From: Clostridia bacterium
GTDB taxonomy: Bacteria > Bacillota_A > Clostridia > Christensenellales > CAG-138
Assembly: GCA_017394605.1 (NCBI GenBank)
Contig: JAFPXU010000020.1
Coordinates: 1 to 33,795 of the forward strand
Length of the DNA stretch: 33,795 nt
Direction of reading: 5' to 3'
Below, in pieces: positions 8,449 through 16,489 of this stretch. Position 1 is the first letter of the stretch; each line of letters starts with the position of its first letter. The position numbers and the translations under genes are program-made. Below the pieces are notes generated by a model, which had not been told where the DNA came from, searched no databases, and saw nothing but the letters and a program-made list of their open reading frames with translations.

Positions 8449-9535
8449 AACCGTTCGCTGCACCGTCCGTCCGTTCCGCGAGAGCGATCTGGAAGCTCTG
8501 AGCAGGATTCTGTCGGACCCGGAAGTCATGGAACATCTGGAGCCGCCTTTCACTGCTGAAAAAACACGCTCGTTTCTCTTCCGGTTCGGCCTGTGTGAAG
8601 ATCCTCTGATCTGGGCTGTCGAAATCAGAAACTCGGGAGAGCTGGCAGGATACCTGATCTTCCATCCGTTCGATCAGGGCAGTTATGAAATCGGATGGGT
8701 TCTGAAAAAGAGTCTGTGGCGTCAGGGATTCGCCAGTGAACTCACCGACGTTCTTATCCCTTACGCGAAAAAAATGAACCTGAAAGCACTTGTGATCGAA
8801 TGCGATCCGGATCAGGCCGCATCCGTCAGAATTGCGGTCAGACACGGTTTCCGTTTGAAAGAAGCGGGAGACTTGCTCGTCTATCGGCTGGACCTGCCCG
8901 GGGGACACGTCATAGAACTGCCTTACTTCCAAATCGGCGATTCCTACGGAGGCAATCAGGACTGGTTCCGGACCTTCAAAATGCGTATGGGTGGCTGCGG
9001 TGCCGCTACAGCATGCGACAGCAGTATCTATTTTGCGAGACAGTTCCATCTTTCTGCTGTCTATCCTTACGATCCCGCACATCTGACGAAGGAATCCTAT
9101 ATCGAGTTCGCGCACAAAATGGAGCAGTATCTCTGGCCGAGAATGACCGGAATCAACCGTCTGGATATCTATATAGAAGGATACGGCCGTTATCTTTCGG
9201 ACCGAGGAGAGACCCGTCTGTCCATGTCTGCCTTTGACGGATCGGAAGCGTCTGACTCCGCCGATGTCTTCGTAAAACAGCAGCTGGATACAGGGTATCC
9301 GGTTCCCACGCTGATCCTGAATCACCGGAACAGCGCGTTCAGCGATTATGTCTGGCACTGGTTCCTCATAACAGGATATGACGCGCATGCCTCTTCGACT
9401 CTCGTAAAGGCAGTCACATACGGAAAAGCAGAATGGCTTCCGCTGAAAGATCTGTGGAATACGGGTTTCTCACAGCGCGGCGGATTTATCCGTTATTCCG
9501 TTACCCCCGTTCCGGACTTTTCATCCGATCCATAA
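8429..9535 (+). CDS. GNAT acetyltransferase fused to a papain/C39-like domain
   Basis: This is a 368-residue two-domain protein. Residues 1-150 read as a RimJ/RimL-type GNAT: VRPFRESDLEALSRI, YEIGWVLKKSLWRQGFASE (acetyl-CoA binding region) and ASVRIAVRHGFR. Residues ~160-368 form a separate domain with G-D-S-Y-G-G-N-Q-D-W-F, then G-G-C-G-A-A-T-A (Cys190) and V-W-H-W-F-L-I-T-G-Y-D (His310). This spacing and context resemble the Cys and His boxes of C39-like/papain-fold proteins, so a cysteine peptidase or acyl-transfer activity is possible. ATG 8429 is chosen because GGGAGGA is at 8414-8420; it overlaps the pcp stop, implying coupling. The substrate is unknown. A terminator serving the opposite strand follows the stop. 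Confidence 0.7.
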   Translation: MPQALIETVRCTVRPFRESDLEALSRILSDPEVMEHLEPPFTAEKTRSFLFRFGLCEDPLIWAVEIRNSGELAGYLIFHPFDQGSYEIGWVLKKSLWRQGFASELTDVLIPYAKKMNLKALVIECDPDQAASVRIAVRHGFRLKEAGDLLVYRLDLPGGHVIELPYFQIGDSYGGNQDWFRTFKMRMGGCGAATACDSSIYFARQFHLSAVYPYDPAHLTKESYIEFAHKMEQYLWPRMTGINRLDIYIEGYGRYLSDRGETRLSMSAFDGSEASDSADVFVKQQLDTGYPVPTLILNHRNSAFSDYVWHWFLITGYDAHASSTLVKAVTYGKAEWLPLKDLWNTGFSQRGGFIRYSVTPVPDFSSDP

Positions 9536-9562
9536 AAAAAGCCGGACCCGCACAGGATCCGG
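9534..9562 (-). terminator. Intrinsic terminator of the metal-ATPase operon
   Basis: On the minus strand CCGGATCC pairs with GGGTCCGG (bases 9542-9562) through one wobble, with a 5-base loop, and is followed by C and seven T residues (9534-9540). It lies 22 bases beyond the ATPase stop. The T run abuts the end of the convergent GNAT gene. Confidence 0.85.
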
Positions 9563-9583
9563 AAACAAGCATCTTTGATCGGA

Positions 9584-11482
9584 TTACAGATTCCGAACGA
9601 ACAGTGCGCGTATTGCGTTCAGCACGGCGATGATCATGACGCCGACGTCGGCAAACACTGCGATCCACATGTTCGCGACTCCCATCGCCACGAGAAGCAG
9701 TGCGATGATCTTGACCGCAATCGCAAAGACAGTGTTCTCGCGGACGATTCGGAGACACTTGCGCGAGATTCTGATCGCTTTCACGATCTTCATCGGATCG
9801 TCGTCCATCAGAACGATGTCAGCCGCTTCAATCGCGGCATCCGACCCCATCGCCCCCATCGCGATTCCGATATCCGCTCTGGAGAGAACCGGCGCGTCGT
9901 TGATTCCGTCTCCGACAAAAGCGAGGTTCATGTTTTTCTGCTTTCCGTTCAAAAGCTCCTCCACCTTCTCAACCTTGTCGGCGGGAAGCAACTCTGCATA
10001 CACCCGATCGATTCCGACCTCCTTCGCCACGGTCTCCGCGACCGAAAGGCTGTCGCCTGTCAGCATAACGGTTTCCTTTACGCCGGATGATTTCAGAGAA
10101 CGTACCGCCTGTGCGGAAGAAGATTTTACTTTGTCTGAGATCAGGATGTGTCCCGCGTAAACCCGGTCAATCGCAATATGGACGATCGTTCCTGTCGCGT
10201 CGCATTTTTTCTCAAATACGATGCCAAGATCGCGCATCAGCTTTGCGTTCCCGGCTGCTACTTCGATCCCGTCGACACATGCGACCACTCCGCCTCCGCT
10301 TATCTCTCTGATATCCGTGACGCGGCCCGAGTCAGGTTCCTTTCCGTAAGCGGCACGGATGCTCTTGCTGATCGGATGCGGGGACGCGCTTTCCGCATGC
10401 GCGGCGAGCTCCATCACCCTGCTTTCTTCCGGAGCGCCTTCCGCCAGATGGACCTCGGTCACCTCAAACACGCCTTGCGTCAGGGTTCCAGTCTTGTCAA
10501 ACACCATATATCCGGTTCTGGACAGAGCTTCCAGGTAATTGGACCCCTTGACAAGAACGCCTTCTCTGCTCGCTCCTCCTATTCCGGCAAAGAAGCTGAG
10601 CGGTATGCTGATCACAAGCGCGCAGGGACAACTCGCCACAAGAAACGCGAGCGCACGGTAAATCCACTGCGTCCAGTTCGGGGACGCGTTTGGGAGAACC
10701 AGTCCGATAAGAGGGGGAACAAACGCAAGCGCAAGCGCGCTGTAGCACACTGCAGGCGTATAGATTTTTGCGAATTTTGAAATGAAATCTTCCGATTTGG
10801 ATTTGCGGGAGCTCGCATTCTCCACTAGATCCAGCACTTTGGAAACAGTGGATTCACCGTATTCCTTTGTGGTACGGATCTTCAGAACGCCCGTCAGGTT
10901 GACGCAGCCGCTGATGATTTCTCCGCCCGCCTCGACGTCTCTCGGCACGCTTTCTCCTGTCAGAGCGCTTGTGTTGAGCGTGGATCTGCCTTCCGTTACG
11001 ATTCCGTCGATAGGAACCTTTTCCCCCGGTCTGACGATGATCTCCGTCCCGATCTCGACTTCATCCGGATCGACCTGTTCCAGCCTGCCGTCCCTTTCGA
11101 CATTGGCATAATCCGGCCGGATATCCATCAGAGCGCTGATATTCCTGCGGCTCTTTCCGACTGCATAGCTTTGGAACAGCTCCCCAACCTGATAAAAAAG
11201 CATGACGGCAACCGCTTCCACATAGTCGCCGTTGTCAATAAGCCCGAGGATCAGCGCGCCAATCGTAGCAACCGCCATCAGAAAGTTTTCATCGAACACG
11301 CGCCGGTTCCGAATGCCCTTCCACGCTTTTCTCAGGATGTCGTACCCGATGATCCCGTACGGAATCAGATAAAGCGCAAAACGCAGCACACCCTCGGCAG
11401 GAATGAAATGAAGCACGATCATCAAGACCGCCGCGGCTATGCATCGTATTAAAAGTTGTTTCTGCTTTTTATTCATGATCAA
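9584..11482 (-). CDS. P1B-type heavy-metal (Zn/Cd/Pb-type) translocating ATPase without HMA domain
   Basis: This 632-residue integral membrane ATPase exports soft divalent metals. P-type motifs are complete: phosphorylation site DKTGTLTQG, S-C-P-C-A-L-V in the ion-binding helix, HPISKSI in the N-domain, TGDS, and GDGINDAPVL. The last helices carry a lysine (A-V-K-I-I-A-L) and W-I-A-V-F-A-D-V-G-V-M, the pattern of the Zn/Cd/Pb subgroup rather than copper pumps. The N-terminus begins almost directly with a membrane helix, so the usual metal-binding HMA domain is absent; it is supplied as a separate small protein by the gene just upstream (gap 45 bases). A TTG at 11482 has AGGAAG at better spacing than the ATG at 11476, so either may be used. 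Export of zinc or cadmium is the most likely role. Confidence 0.9.
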   Translation of the reverse strand: MIMNKKQKQLLIRCIAAAVLMIVLHFIPAEGVLRFALYLIPYGIIGYDILRKAWKGIRNRRVFDENFLMAVATIGALILGLIDNGDYVEAVAVMLFYQVGELFQSYAVGKSRRNISALMDIRPDYANVERDGRLEQVDPDEVEIGTEIIVRPGEKVPIDGIVTEGRSTLNTSALTGESVPRDVEAGGEIISGCVNLTGVLKIRTTKEYGESTVSKVLDLVENASSRKSKSEDFISKFAKIYTPAVCYSALALAFVPPLIGLVLPNASPNWTQWIYRALAFLVASCPCALVISIPLSFFAGIGGASREGVLVKGSNYLEALSRTGYMVFDKTGTLTQGVFEVTEVHLAEGAPEESRVMELAAHAESASPHPISKSIRAAYGKEPDSGRVTDIREISGGGVVACVDGIEVAAGNAKLMRDLGIVFEKKCDATGTIVHIAIDRVYAGHILISDKVKSSSAQAVRSLKSSGVKETVMLTGDSLSVAETVAKEVGIDRVYAELLPADKVEKVEELLNGKQKNMNLAFVGDGINDAPVLSRADIGIAMGAMGSDAAIEAADIVLMDDDPMKIVKAIRISRKCLRIVRENTVFAIAVKIIALLLVAMGVANMWIAVFADVGVMIIAVLNAIRALFVRNL

Positions 11483-11527
11483 CCCGTCCGCTTCCTGCGA
11501 ATCCGTCCGCTCTTGCGGATAAGCCTA

Positions 11528-11746
11528 TTACAGATAGATCTCGCTGTCTTCCTCGACCTTCTTGCAGTTGCGGTAAACTTCCTGCATCACGGCAGCAGCA
11601 TCCTGACCTTCTTCAAATTCCACGATCATTTTCTGCGTCATGAAATTCACGACTGCGGTTTTGACTCCGGGAGTCTTCTTTGTGGCTTCTTCCATCAGAT
11701 TCGCGCAGTTTGCGCAGTCCACTTCGATTTTATACGTTTTTTTCAT
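11528..11746 (-). CDS. Small HMA-domain metal-binding protein
   Basis: This 72-residue protein consists of a single heavy-metal-associated domain: MKKTYKIEVDCANCANLMEE, with a C-A-N-C metal-binding pair in the first loop, then a beta-alpha-beta pattern ending V-N-F-M-T-Q-K-M-I-V-E-F. The usual G-M-x-C-x-x-C is changed to V-D-C-A-N-C. It probably delivers metal to, or senses metal for, the ATPase that follows in the same operon. The pair looks like a CadA/ZntA ATPase split into two polypeptides. The start at 11746 is preceded by GGCGGA-type complementarity. The C-terminus is rich in acidic residues (E-E-D-S-E). Confidence 0.87.
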   Translation of the reverse strand: MKKTYKIEVDCANCANLMEEATKKTPGVKTAVVNFMTQKMIVEFEEGQDAAAVMQEVYRNCKKVEEDSEIYL

Positions 11747-11802
11747 ATCTGTTTCCGCCTTTCCGATGCAGTCATCTGATCTTCCGATCAAATCTTGTCC
11801 TG

Positions 11803-11831
11803 ATTGTAATTAACAGTTAAGCGACCGTCAA
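11803..11831 (-). promoter_or_regulatory. Promoter of the HMA/metal-ATPase operon with an embedded inverted repeat
   Basis: On the minus strand TTGACG (11826-11831) and TACAAT (11803-11808) are separated by exactly 17 bases. Inside the spacer lies a perfect inverted repeat TTAAC-A-GTTAA (11810-11820), a plausible operator for the divergent ArsR-AraC regulator. The sequence is seen directly; the regulator assignment is inferred. Confidence 0.75.
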
Positions 11832-11912
11832 CACATCGGGATAAATGCCTCCTGATTGGTAAATTTAAATATACGTACGGATTATTTTTAAACATGGAAT
11901 GACGTAATAGGA

Positions 11913-11918
11913 TATAAT
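11913..11918 (+). promoter_or_regulatory. Probable -10 box of the ArsR-AraC regulator gene
   Basis: TATAAT lies 28 bases before the regulator start, with AGGAGG between them. No good -35 hexamer is seen at 16-18 bases; the closest is the A/T-rich TTAAAC at 11888-11893. The intergenic region is A/T rich compared with the surroundings. Confidence 0.5.
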
Positions 11919-11945
11919 AATGAGTGAAGAAGGAGGCGTGGCTTC

Positions 11946-12668
11946 ATGGAAAAGATCATATTGCCGCACGACCACGGCAATCTGCCGAAAGAGCTGGAAA
12001 CCTGGATGCCGTCGGGCGGAATTTTTGAGACCATTGCGGATGTACTGAAAATCATCAGCGACGCAAAACGGGTGCAGATCTTCTGGCTCCTCTGTCACTG
12101 TGAGGAATGCGTGATCAACATTTCCGCGCTTGTGAATCTCACGAGCGCAGCCGTCTCCCATCATCTCAAACTTCTGAAAACCTCTGGGTATATCATCAGC
12201 AGACGGGAAGGAAAGGAAGTCTACTACACGGCAGCCCATACCCCCAGAACGCAGATCCTGCATGAAATGATTGAGGAAATCGCGGAAGTCTCCTGCCCCG
12301 CAGAGCAGAAACCGGTCAGCCCGCAGGATTATGATACGAACATTCAGACCGTCATGCGCGTCCACGATTTTCTGCTTGCAAATATCCGCTCCTGGTACAC
12401 TGCGGAAGAACTGTCAAAACAGTTTCTGATCAATCAGACCACGCTGAAAACCACTTTCAAAACAGTTTACGGACAGCCGATCGCAAGATATATGAAAGAG
12501 CGGAGGATCGCGTCCGCTAAGGAAATGCTCGCTCATTCGGATATGTCGATCGCCGGGATTGCCTCGGATGTCGGATACCGGAACCAGAGCAAATTCACGC
12601 AGGCTTTTAAAGATGTGACCGGTATGCTTCCGAAAGAATTCCGCAGGCTTGCCTCCAAGCATACGTGA
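11946..12668 (+). CDS. ArsR-AraC fusion transcriptional regulator
   Basis: This 240-residue protein has two DNA-binding modules. Residues ~25-100 form an ArsR/SmtB winged helix: V-L-K-I-I-S-D-A-K-R-V-Q-I-F, C-H-C-E-E-C-V, then a recognition helix L-T-S-A-A-V-S-H-H-L-K-L-L-K and a wing R-R-E-G-K-E-V-Y-Y. Residues ~140-235 form an AraC-type double helix-turn-helix: TLKTTFKTVYGQPIARYMKE, R-I-A-S-A-K-E-M-L, I-A-G-I-A-S-D-V-G-Y, F-T-Q-A-F-K-D. The C-H-C-E-E-C cluster sits where ArsR proteins often bind metal. The gene is divergent from the HMA/ATPase operon, whose promoter holds an inverted repeat, so it is probably its metal-responsive regulator. AGGAGG lies at 11931-11936. Whether it acts as repressor, activator or both cannot be decided. 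Confidence 0.85.
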   Translation: MEKIILPHDHGNLPKELETWMPSGGIFETIADVLKIISDAKRVQIFWLLCHCEECVINISALVNLTSAAVSHHLKLLKTSGYIISRREGKEVYYTAAHTPRTQILHEMIEEIAEVSCPAEQKPVSPQDYDTNIQTVMRVHDFLLANIRSWYTAEELSKQFLINQTTLKTTFKTVYGQPIARYMKERRIASAKEMLAHSDMSIAGIASDVGYRNQSKFTQAFKDVTGMLPKEFRRLASKHT

Positions 12669-12749
12669 TTCTTTTTTCCGGTTCTCTTACTTCGGATCTA
12701 TCGTATCAGAAAGCAGCTAAATGCCGCAGCTTTAGAAAGGAATCCTCTT

Positions 12750-13781
12750 ATGATCGCAATCCCTCACTCCGAACGTCAAAGACTCGCGTCGCTTCTGGAG
12801 CACGCCTCCCAGGCGGAAGTCATGTCCCGGATCCCTCAGTTTGAAGAAACCGAAATAACGCGCTGCGTTTCTGCCGTGCCCCCTTTCAGCGGACTTCTGA
12901 ACGTTCTCGTATTCAACATGGAACGGGGTGTCCATCTGAACGAGATAGCCGATTTTCTCGAACAAAGCCCGGAGGCATGCCCGTTCGACGTCATCCTTGC
13001 CAACGAGCTGGATGACGGCTGCACACGTTCCGGTCAGGTAAACACGACGAAAGCCCTTGCGGAGCGTCTCGGTATGGATGCGGTTTTCGGTCTGGAATTC
13101 ATTGAACTTGTCAATCAGAACGATAAAAAAGGATATCACGGAAACGCTATCTTCTCCCGCTTTCCCATCAAACGGTCCAGAATCGTCCGCCTTCCGGAAG
13201 AATACAACTGGTATTTTGATAGGCAGCGCAGAATCGGGGGCAGACTTGCCATCCTCGCGGATCTGGATCTCGGAACCCAATCCGTTACGGTTGGAACAAT
13301 CCATCTTGAAAACCGGACGAACGGGACCGGGAGAAAACATCAGCTGCTGACCGTTCTGGACGCAGTAGATTCCTTCTCAGCAAATCATCCTGTGATCCTG
13401 GGCGGGGATCTGAATACCAATACGTTTGACGGACGCGATAAAGCGGAGATCCAGCGGATCGCTTCCGATCCTCTGCTTCAGCGCAGCTGTCTTGAAGATG
13501 TCTTTGAAAAAGAAGGATGCCTTCCCGCAGCAATGTCGGCCGGATATACACCTGTCCCCAAATCGCCGCTGCCGACACGGCGCAAGCCCCTGCCGCAAGG
13601 CGGAGATCTCCCGCTGCGTCTGGACTGGATTCTGCTTCGGGACGCCTGCTGCGGAGGGAGCCGCACCATATCCACAAAGCGGGCAGACTGCGGGTTTGCG
13701 AAACCAGGAAGCTCGCTTGAAAGGTTTGCCGGGGAAGAACTGTCGGATCATAACGCTGTCTGGAGCAGATGCCTGCTGTAA
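12750..13781 (+). CDS. Endonuclease/exonuclease/phosphatase (EEP) family protein
   Basis: This 343-residue protein has the DNase I/sphingomyelinase-like fold. Motifs in order are L-V-F-N-M-E-R-G (metal-binding Asn and Glu), I-L-A-N-E-L-D, G-N-A-I-F-S-R-F-P-I, G-T-I-H-L-E-N-R-T (catalytic His), L-G-G-D-L-N-T-N (Asp/Asn pair), R-L-D-W-I-L and L-S-D-H-N-A-V (final Asp-His). All catalytic positions of the family look intact. No signal peptide is present, so it is probably cytoplasmic. The substrate could be a phosphodiester, phosphoinositide-like lipid or nucleic acid; nothing here decides it. The ATG at 12750 has AAAGGA upstream. It appears monocistronic and ends at a shared hairpin. Confidence 0.83.
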   Translation: MIAIPHSERQRLASLLEHASQAEVMSRIPQFEETEITRCVSAVPPFSGLLNVLVFNMERGVHLNEIADFLEQSPEACPFDVILANELDDGCTRSGQVNTTKALAERLGMDAVFGLEFIELVNQNDKKGYHGNAIFSRFPIKRSRIVRLPEEYNWYFDRQRRIGGRLAILADLDLGTQSVTVGTIHLENRTNGTGRKHQLLTVLDAVDSFSANHPVILGGDLNTNTFDGRDKAEIQRIASDPLLQRSCLEDVFEKEGCLPAAMSAGYTPVPKSPLPTRRKPLPQGGDLPLRLDWILLRDACCGGSRTISTKRADCGFAKPGSSLERFAGEELSDHNAVWSRCLL

Positions 13782-13811
13782 GAGAACAGTTTTCCGCAAA
13801 TAAAGAAAAGA

Positions 13812-13831
13812 AGAACGGTTTTATCCGTTCT
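13812..13831. terminator. Probable bidirectional terminator between convergent genes
   Basis: AGAACGG (13812-13818) and CCGTTCT (13825-13831) form a 7-bp stem with a 6-base loop. On the minus strand a T-rich run (TTCTTTTCTTT) follows; on the plus strand the tail is weaker. It sits between the convergent EEP and FAD-dehydrogenase genes and could serve both. Confidence 0.6.
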
Positions 13832-13849
13832 CCCTTTGATTCTGTATCT

Positions 13850-15226
13850 TCAGATCGTTTCCGCAATCCTTCTCGCCACGAACACGCCGCTGGCGGAGGC
13901 GTGTGACAGCGAATGCGTCACGCCGCTGCCGTCCCCGATCACGTACAGTCCCCTGTACTTCGTCTCCAGATTTTCATCCAGCTTCACTTCCATGTTGTAG
14001 AACTTCACTTCCACGCCGTACAGAAGCGTATCGTCGTTTGCGGTTCCAGGCGCGATATTATCGAGAGCGTAGAGCATCTCGATGATGCCGTCCAGAATCC
14101 TCTTCGGCATGACCAAACTGAGATCGCCGGGAGTCGCTTTCAGCGTCGGTACGATAAAACCTTTCTGAATACGCTTTTCCGTGCTCCTCTGACCGCGGAT
14201 CAAATCGCCGAACCGCTGAACGATCACACCGCCTCCCAGCATGTTGGACAGACGCGCGATGCTTTCCCCATATCCGTTAGAATCATGGAACGGTTCCGTA
14301 AAGTGTTTGGAAACAAGCAGCGCGAAGTTGGTGTTCTCCGTTTTCTTCGACTCGTCCTCATAGCTGTGTCCGTTTACCGTAACGATTCCATTCGTATTCT
14401 CGGCAACGACCGCGCCTCTCGGATTCATGCAGAACGTTCTGACAAGATCCTGATACTGCTGCGTCTTATATACGATCTTGCTCTCGTACACCTTGTCCGT
14501 GATATGGCTGAACACCTCCGCGGGCAATTCGATCCTCGCACCGATATCCACCCTGTTGGACAGAGTGGGAATCTTCAGCTTTTCACAAAGGCCGCCCATC
14601 CAGGCACTTCCGCTTCTTCCGACGGACACAATGCACTGCCTGCAGGAATATGTCCCTGCATCCGTGATTACTTCGTATCCGTTTTCCCTAACCGTAATGT
14701 CTCTGACAGGTTCCAGAAAATGAAACTCCGTTTTCTCTTTCAGATAATCGTAAACGGATGAAAGAACGTCGTAATTGATATCCGTACCGAGATGCCTGAC
14801 GGAAGCATTCAGCAGATGCAGCCCGTTCTGCAGGCACGTGGTCCTGAGACCGCTGTCCGCGGCATTGTACAGTTTTGTGCAGCCGCCCCCGTGCTTGATA
14901 TTGATCTCATCGACATAATGCATGAGTTCAAGCGCTCTGTCTTTCCCGATATGCTCGTGGAGCGTGCCGCCGAATTCATTTGTAATATTGTATTTTCCGT
15001 CCGAAAATGCGCCAGCTCCTCCGAACCCGTTCATGATGGAACAGCTGGGGCAGTGAACACATCCCGGCACTGTTGTCCCGTTGATGGGACAATGTCTCTG
15101 CTCAAGCGGCCTTCCCGCTTCCAGCACAACGGTCTTCAGATCCGGCCTCAGGATGGACAGTTCGTACGCTGAGAATATGCCGCCGGGACCTGCTCCTACA
15201 ATTACTACATCAAAATTCTGGTTCAT
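13850..15226 (-). CDS. FAD-dependent dehydrogenase (COG2509-like)
   Basis: This 458-residue flavoprotein has an N-terminal Rossmann dinucleotide motif VVIVGAGPGGIFSAYEL and an acidic strand end (V-V-L-E-A-G). A cysteine-rich segment C-V-H-C-P-S-C-S at about residues 56-63 precedes G-F-G-G-A-G-A-F-S-D-G-K-Y-N. Near the C-terminus, G-L-Y-V-I-G-D-G-S-G-V-T-H-S-L-S-H-A is the second FAD-contact motif. This combination fits the uncharacterised FAD-dependent dehydrogenase group related to geranylgeranyl-reductase/HI0933 proteins; the substrate is unknown. AAAGGA precedes the ATG with 7-base spacing. It has its own promoter and appears monocistronic. Confidence 0.8.
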   Translation of the reverse strand: MNQNFDVVIVGAGPGGIFSAYELSILRPDLKTVVLEAGRPLEQRHCPINGTTVPGCVHCPSCSIMNGFGGAGAFSDGKYNITNEFGGTLHEHIGKDRALELMHYVDEINIKHGGGCTKLYNAADSGLRTTCLQNGLHLLNASVRHLGTDINYDVLSSVYDYLKEKTEFHFLEPVRDITVRENGYEVITDAGTYSCRQCIVSVGRSGSAWMGGLCEKLKIPTLSNRVDIGARIELPAEVFSHITDKVYESKIVYKTQQYQDLVRTFCMNPRGAVVAENTNGIVTVNGHSYEDESKKTENTNFALLVSKHFTEPFHDSNGYGESIARLSNMLGGGVIVQRFGDLIRGQRSTEKRIQKGFIVPTLKATPGDLSLVMPKRILDGIIEMLYALDNIAPGTANDDTLLYGVEVKFYNMEVKLDENLETKYRGLYVIGDGSGVTHSLSHASASGVFVARRIAETI

Positions 15227-15283
15227 TTTTTCTATCCTTTACACTGTTTCTTTGCCTGGTCTGGATTTTCCCAAGAAAATAAT

Positions 15284-15312
15284 ATTATATCGGATTTCAC
15301 AATCCCGCGCAA
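15284..15312 (-). promoter_or_regulatory. Promoter of the FAD-dehydrogenase gene
   Basis: On the minus strand TTGCGC (15307-15312) and TATAAT (15284-15289) are 17 bases apart, leaving a leader of about 50 bases before the ATG at 15226. Confidence 0.6.
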
Positions 15313-15330
15313 TCGGTGAAAGTACGAAAA

Positions 15331-15353
15331 AAGAATCCTCTCCGAAAGAGGAC
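15331..15353 (-). terminator. Intrinsic terminator after the DUF308 gene
   Basis: On the minus strand TCCTCT pairs with AGAGGA around a TTCGG loop (15336-15352), the stem extends by wobble pairs, and TTCTTTTTT follows. It lies 30 bases beyond the DUF308 stop. Confidence 0.7.
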
Positions 15354-15381
15354 CCTTTCTGAAACGATATGGCAGATTCCG

Positions 15382-16023
15382 TCAGGAATTGACCTGCTGA
15401 TCCGGCGAAGAATCCCCTCCCGCCGGGGCAGAACTCGAAAAGACAACCGTCGAGGAGCTTCCCTGCGGATTTCCGTTTGCCGCTCTTCTGGTCACAATGA
15501 TCATCTGGATCACAAACCAGATCCTGATCAATCCGTCAACCACAAGGGCGATCCCCGCAAAGATATTCAAAAGCTTGCCTGCCTTGAACGGGACAAACAG
15601 GAACACGCCGCCGACCACCAGAGTAAACAGAGCGGCGAACAGCAGATAACGATAATACGCCCCGCCGAGTCTGCGGATATTCATAGCAAGTTGAATATGA
15701 AGAAGCGAGCCCGCCATGATAAAGAAACCGACGATCGCGATCATCCATGCAAGCGCCTCCGTCTGATTCACAATGAAAACGACGCCTAGCAGCGTACAAA
15801 TCGCGCCGGAAGCGAAAGCGAAGCTCATACCGTCGGTCGGCACCGCTCTCGCGAAATAAAGGATGATATTCAGAATGCCGGCTGCAAGAAACGCGATTCC
15901 GATAGCCAGTGCGAAGTATTTCTGTGCCTCTTCAGGCCATATGATCATTGCAATGCCAAGCAACACGCTGATAATACCGATTGCCAACATGGTCCATCTG
16001 AATTTATTTCTGTCCCAGGTCAT
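15382..16023 (-). CDS. HdeD/DUF308-family membrane protein
   Basis: This 213-residue protein is built almost wholly of short hydrophobic helices, about six, in the paired arrangement of DUF308/HdeD proteins: WTMLAIGIISVLLGIAMIIW, YFALAIGIAFLAAGILNIIL, A-F-A-S-G-A-I-C-T-L-L-G, then three more. E. coli HdeD is linked to acid resistance, but the biochemical role of the family is unknown. The C-terminal ~25 residues are soluble and rich in Ser, Gly and Pro. The ATG at 16023 is preceded by AAAGGAAG. It is followed by its own terminator. Confidence 0.8.
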   Translation of the reverse strand: MTWDRNKFRWTMLAIGIISVLLGIAMIIWPEEAQKYFALAIGIAFLAAGILNIILYFARAVPTDGMSFAFASGAICTLLGVVFIVNQTEALAWMIAIVGFFIMAGSLLHIQLAMNIRRLGGAYYRYLLFAALFTLVVGGVFLFVPFKAGKLLNIFAGIALVVDGLIRIWFVIQMIIVTRRAANGNPQGSSSTVVFSSSAPAGGDSSPDQQVNS

Positions 16024-16075
16024 GATACTGTCTCTTCCTTTCTGTCTCGGTTAATTCTTGTCTGAAGGATGGCGC

Positions 16076-16468
16076 TCAAAATGTTACAGTGCGTGGAGCG
16101 GCTGTAAATGAAGAAAACGTCGCTTCCGCATTGCACAGCCGGAATACAACGGTATTGCCGTCGTCCGGGCTGTACATTGCCTTAAGATCCGGATACGCGT
16201 CCAGCATGTGCACCCTTGCCTCTCTGCGGTCGTCTTCCTTCGCTTCAGCGCGGACGCGGAGCCATTCGCTTCCATTGAAAGCGCAGATCTCCACTTTCGG
16301 GTTTGCCAATATCTGCCGGGCAACGTCTTTCACTTTCCCCGTCTGGATATAAAGGCCTCCGTCGAACAGATCGACTGTCCCGAAGGGACGGACACGGGGC
16401 TGCCCGTTATCGTCGGTCGCAAGATAATACGTTCCGCAGCTTTTCAAAAACTCATATACTTCCTTCAT
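16076..16468 (-). CDS. Pyridoxamine 5'-phosphate oxidase (PPOX)-family flavin-binding protein
   Basis: This 130-residue single-domain protein has the split-barrel FMN-binding pattern: Y-Y-L-A-T-D-D-N-G-Q-P-R-V-R-P-F-G, G-G-L-Y-I-Q-T-G-K, V-E-I-C-A-F-N-G-S-E-W-L-R-V-R. These are the strands that contact flavin in PNPOx-like proteins. Such short clostridial forms are usually annotated as general stress or flavin-dependent reductases rather than true PNP oxidase, which is longer. The ATG at 16468 has AAGGAG six bases upstream, and an extended -10 (TGATATACT) lies at 16490-16498 on the same strand. It is separated from the DUF308 gene by 52 bases and may be co-transcribed with it. Confidence 0.8.
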   Translation of the reverse strand: MKEVYEFLKSCGTYYLATDDNGQPRVRPFGTVDLFDGGLYIQTGKVKDVARQILANPKVEICAFNGSEWLRVRAEAKEDDRREARVHMLDAYPDLKAMYSPDDGNTVVFRLCNAEATFSSFTAAPRTVTF

Positions 16469-16489
16469 GCCGGTCTCCTTTTTTTATTC

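Noticed and set aside
8429..9535. The C39-like domain as the leader peptidase for the GG-leader LysM miniproteins
   Set aside because: Known GG-leader peptidases are fused to ABC exporters. This domain is fused to a GNAT, lies 16 kb away in another operon and lacks membrane helices, so a direct link is not supported.
13850..15226. Cysteine-rich C-V-H-C-P-S-C segment as an Fe-S cluster site in the FAD dehydrogenase
   Set aside because: Spacing does not match a standard 4-cysteine cluster motif and similar cysteines occur generally in this family.
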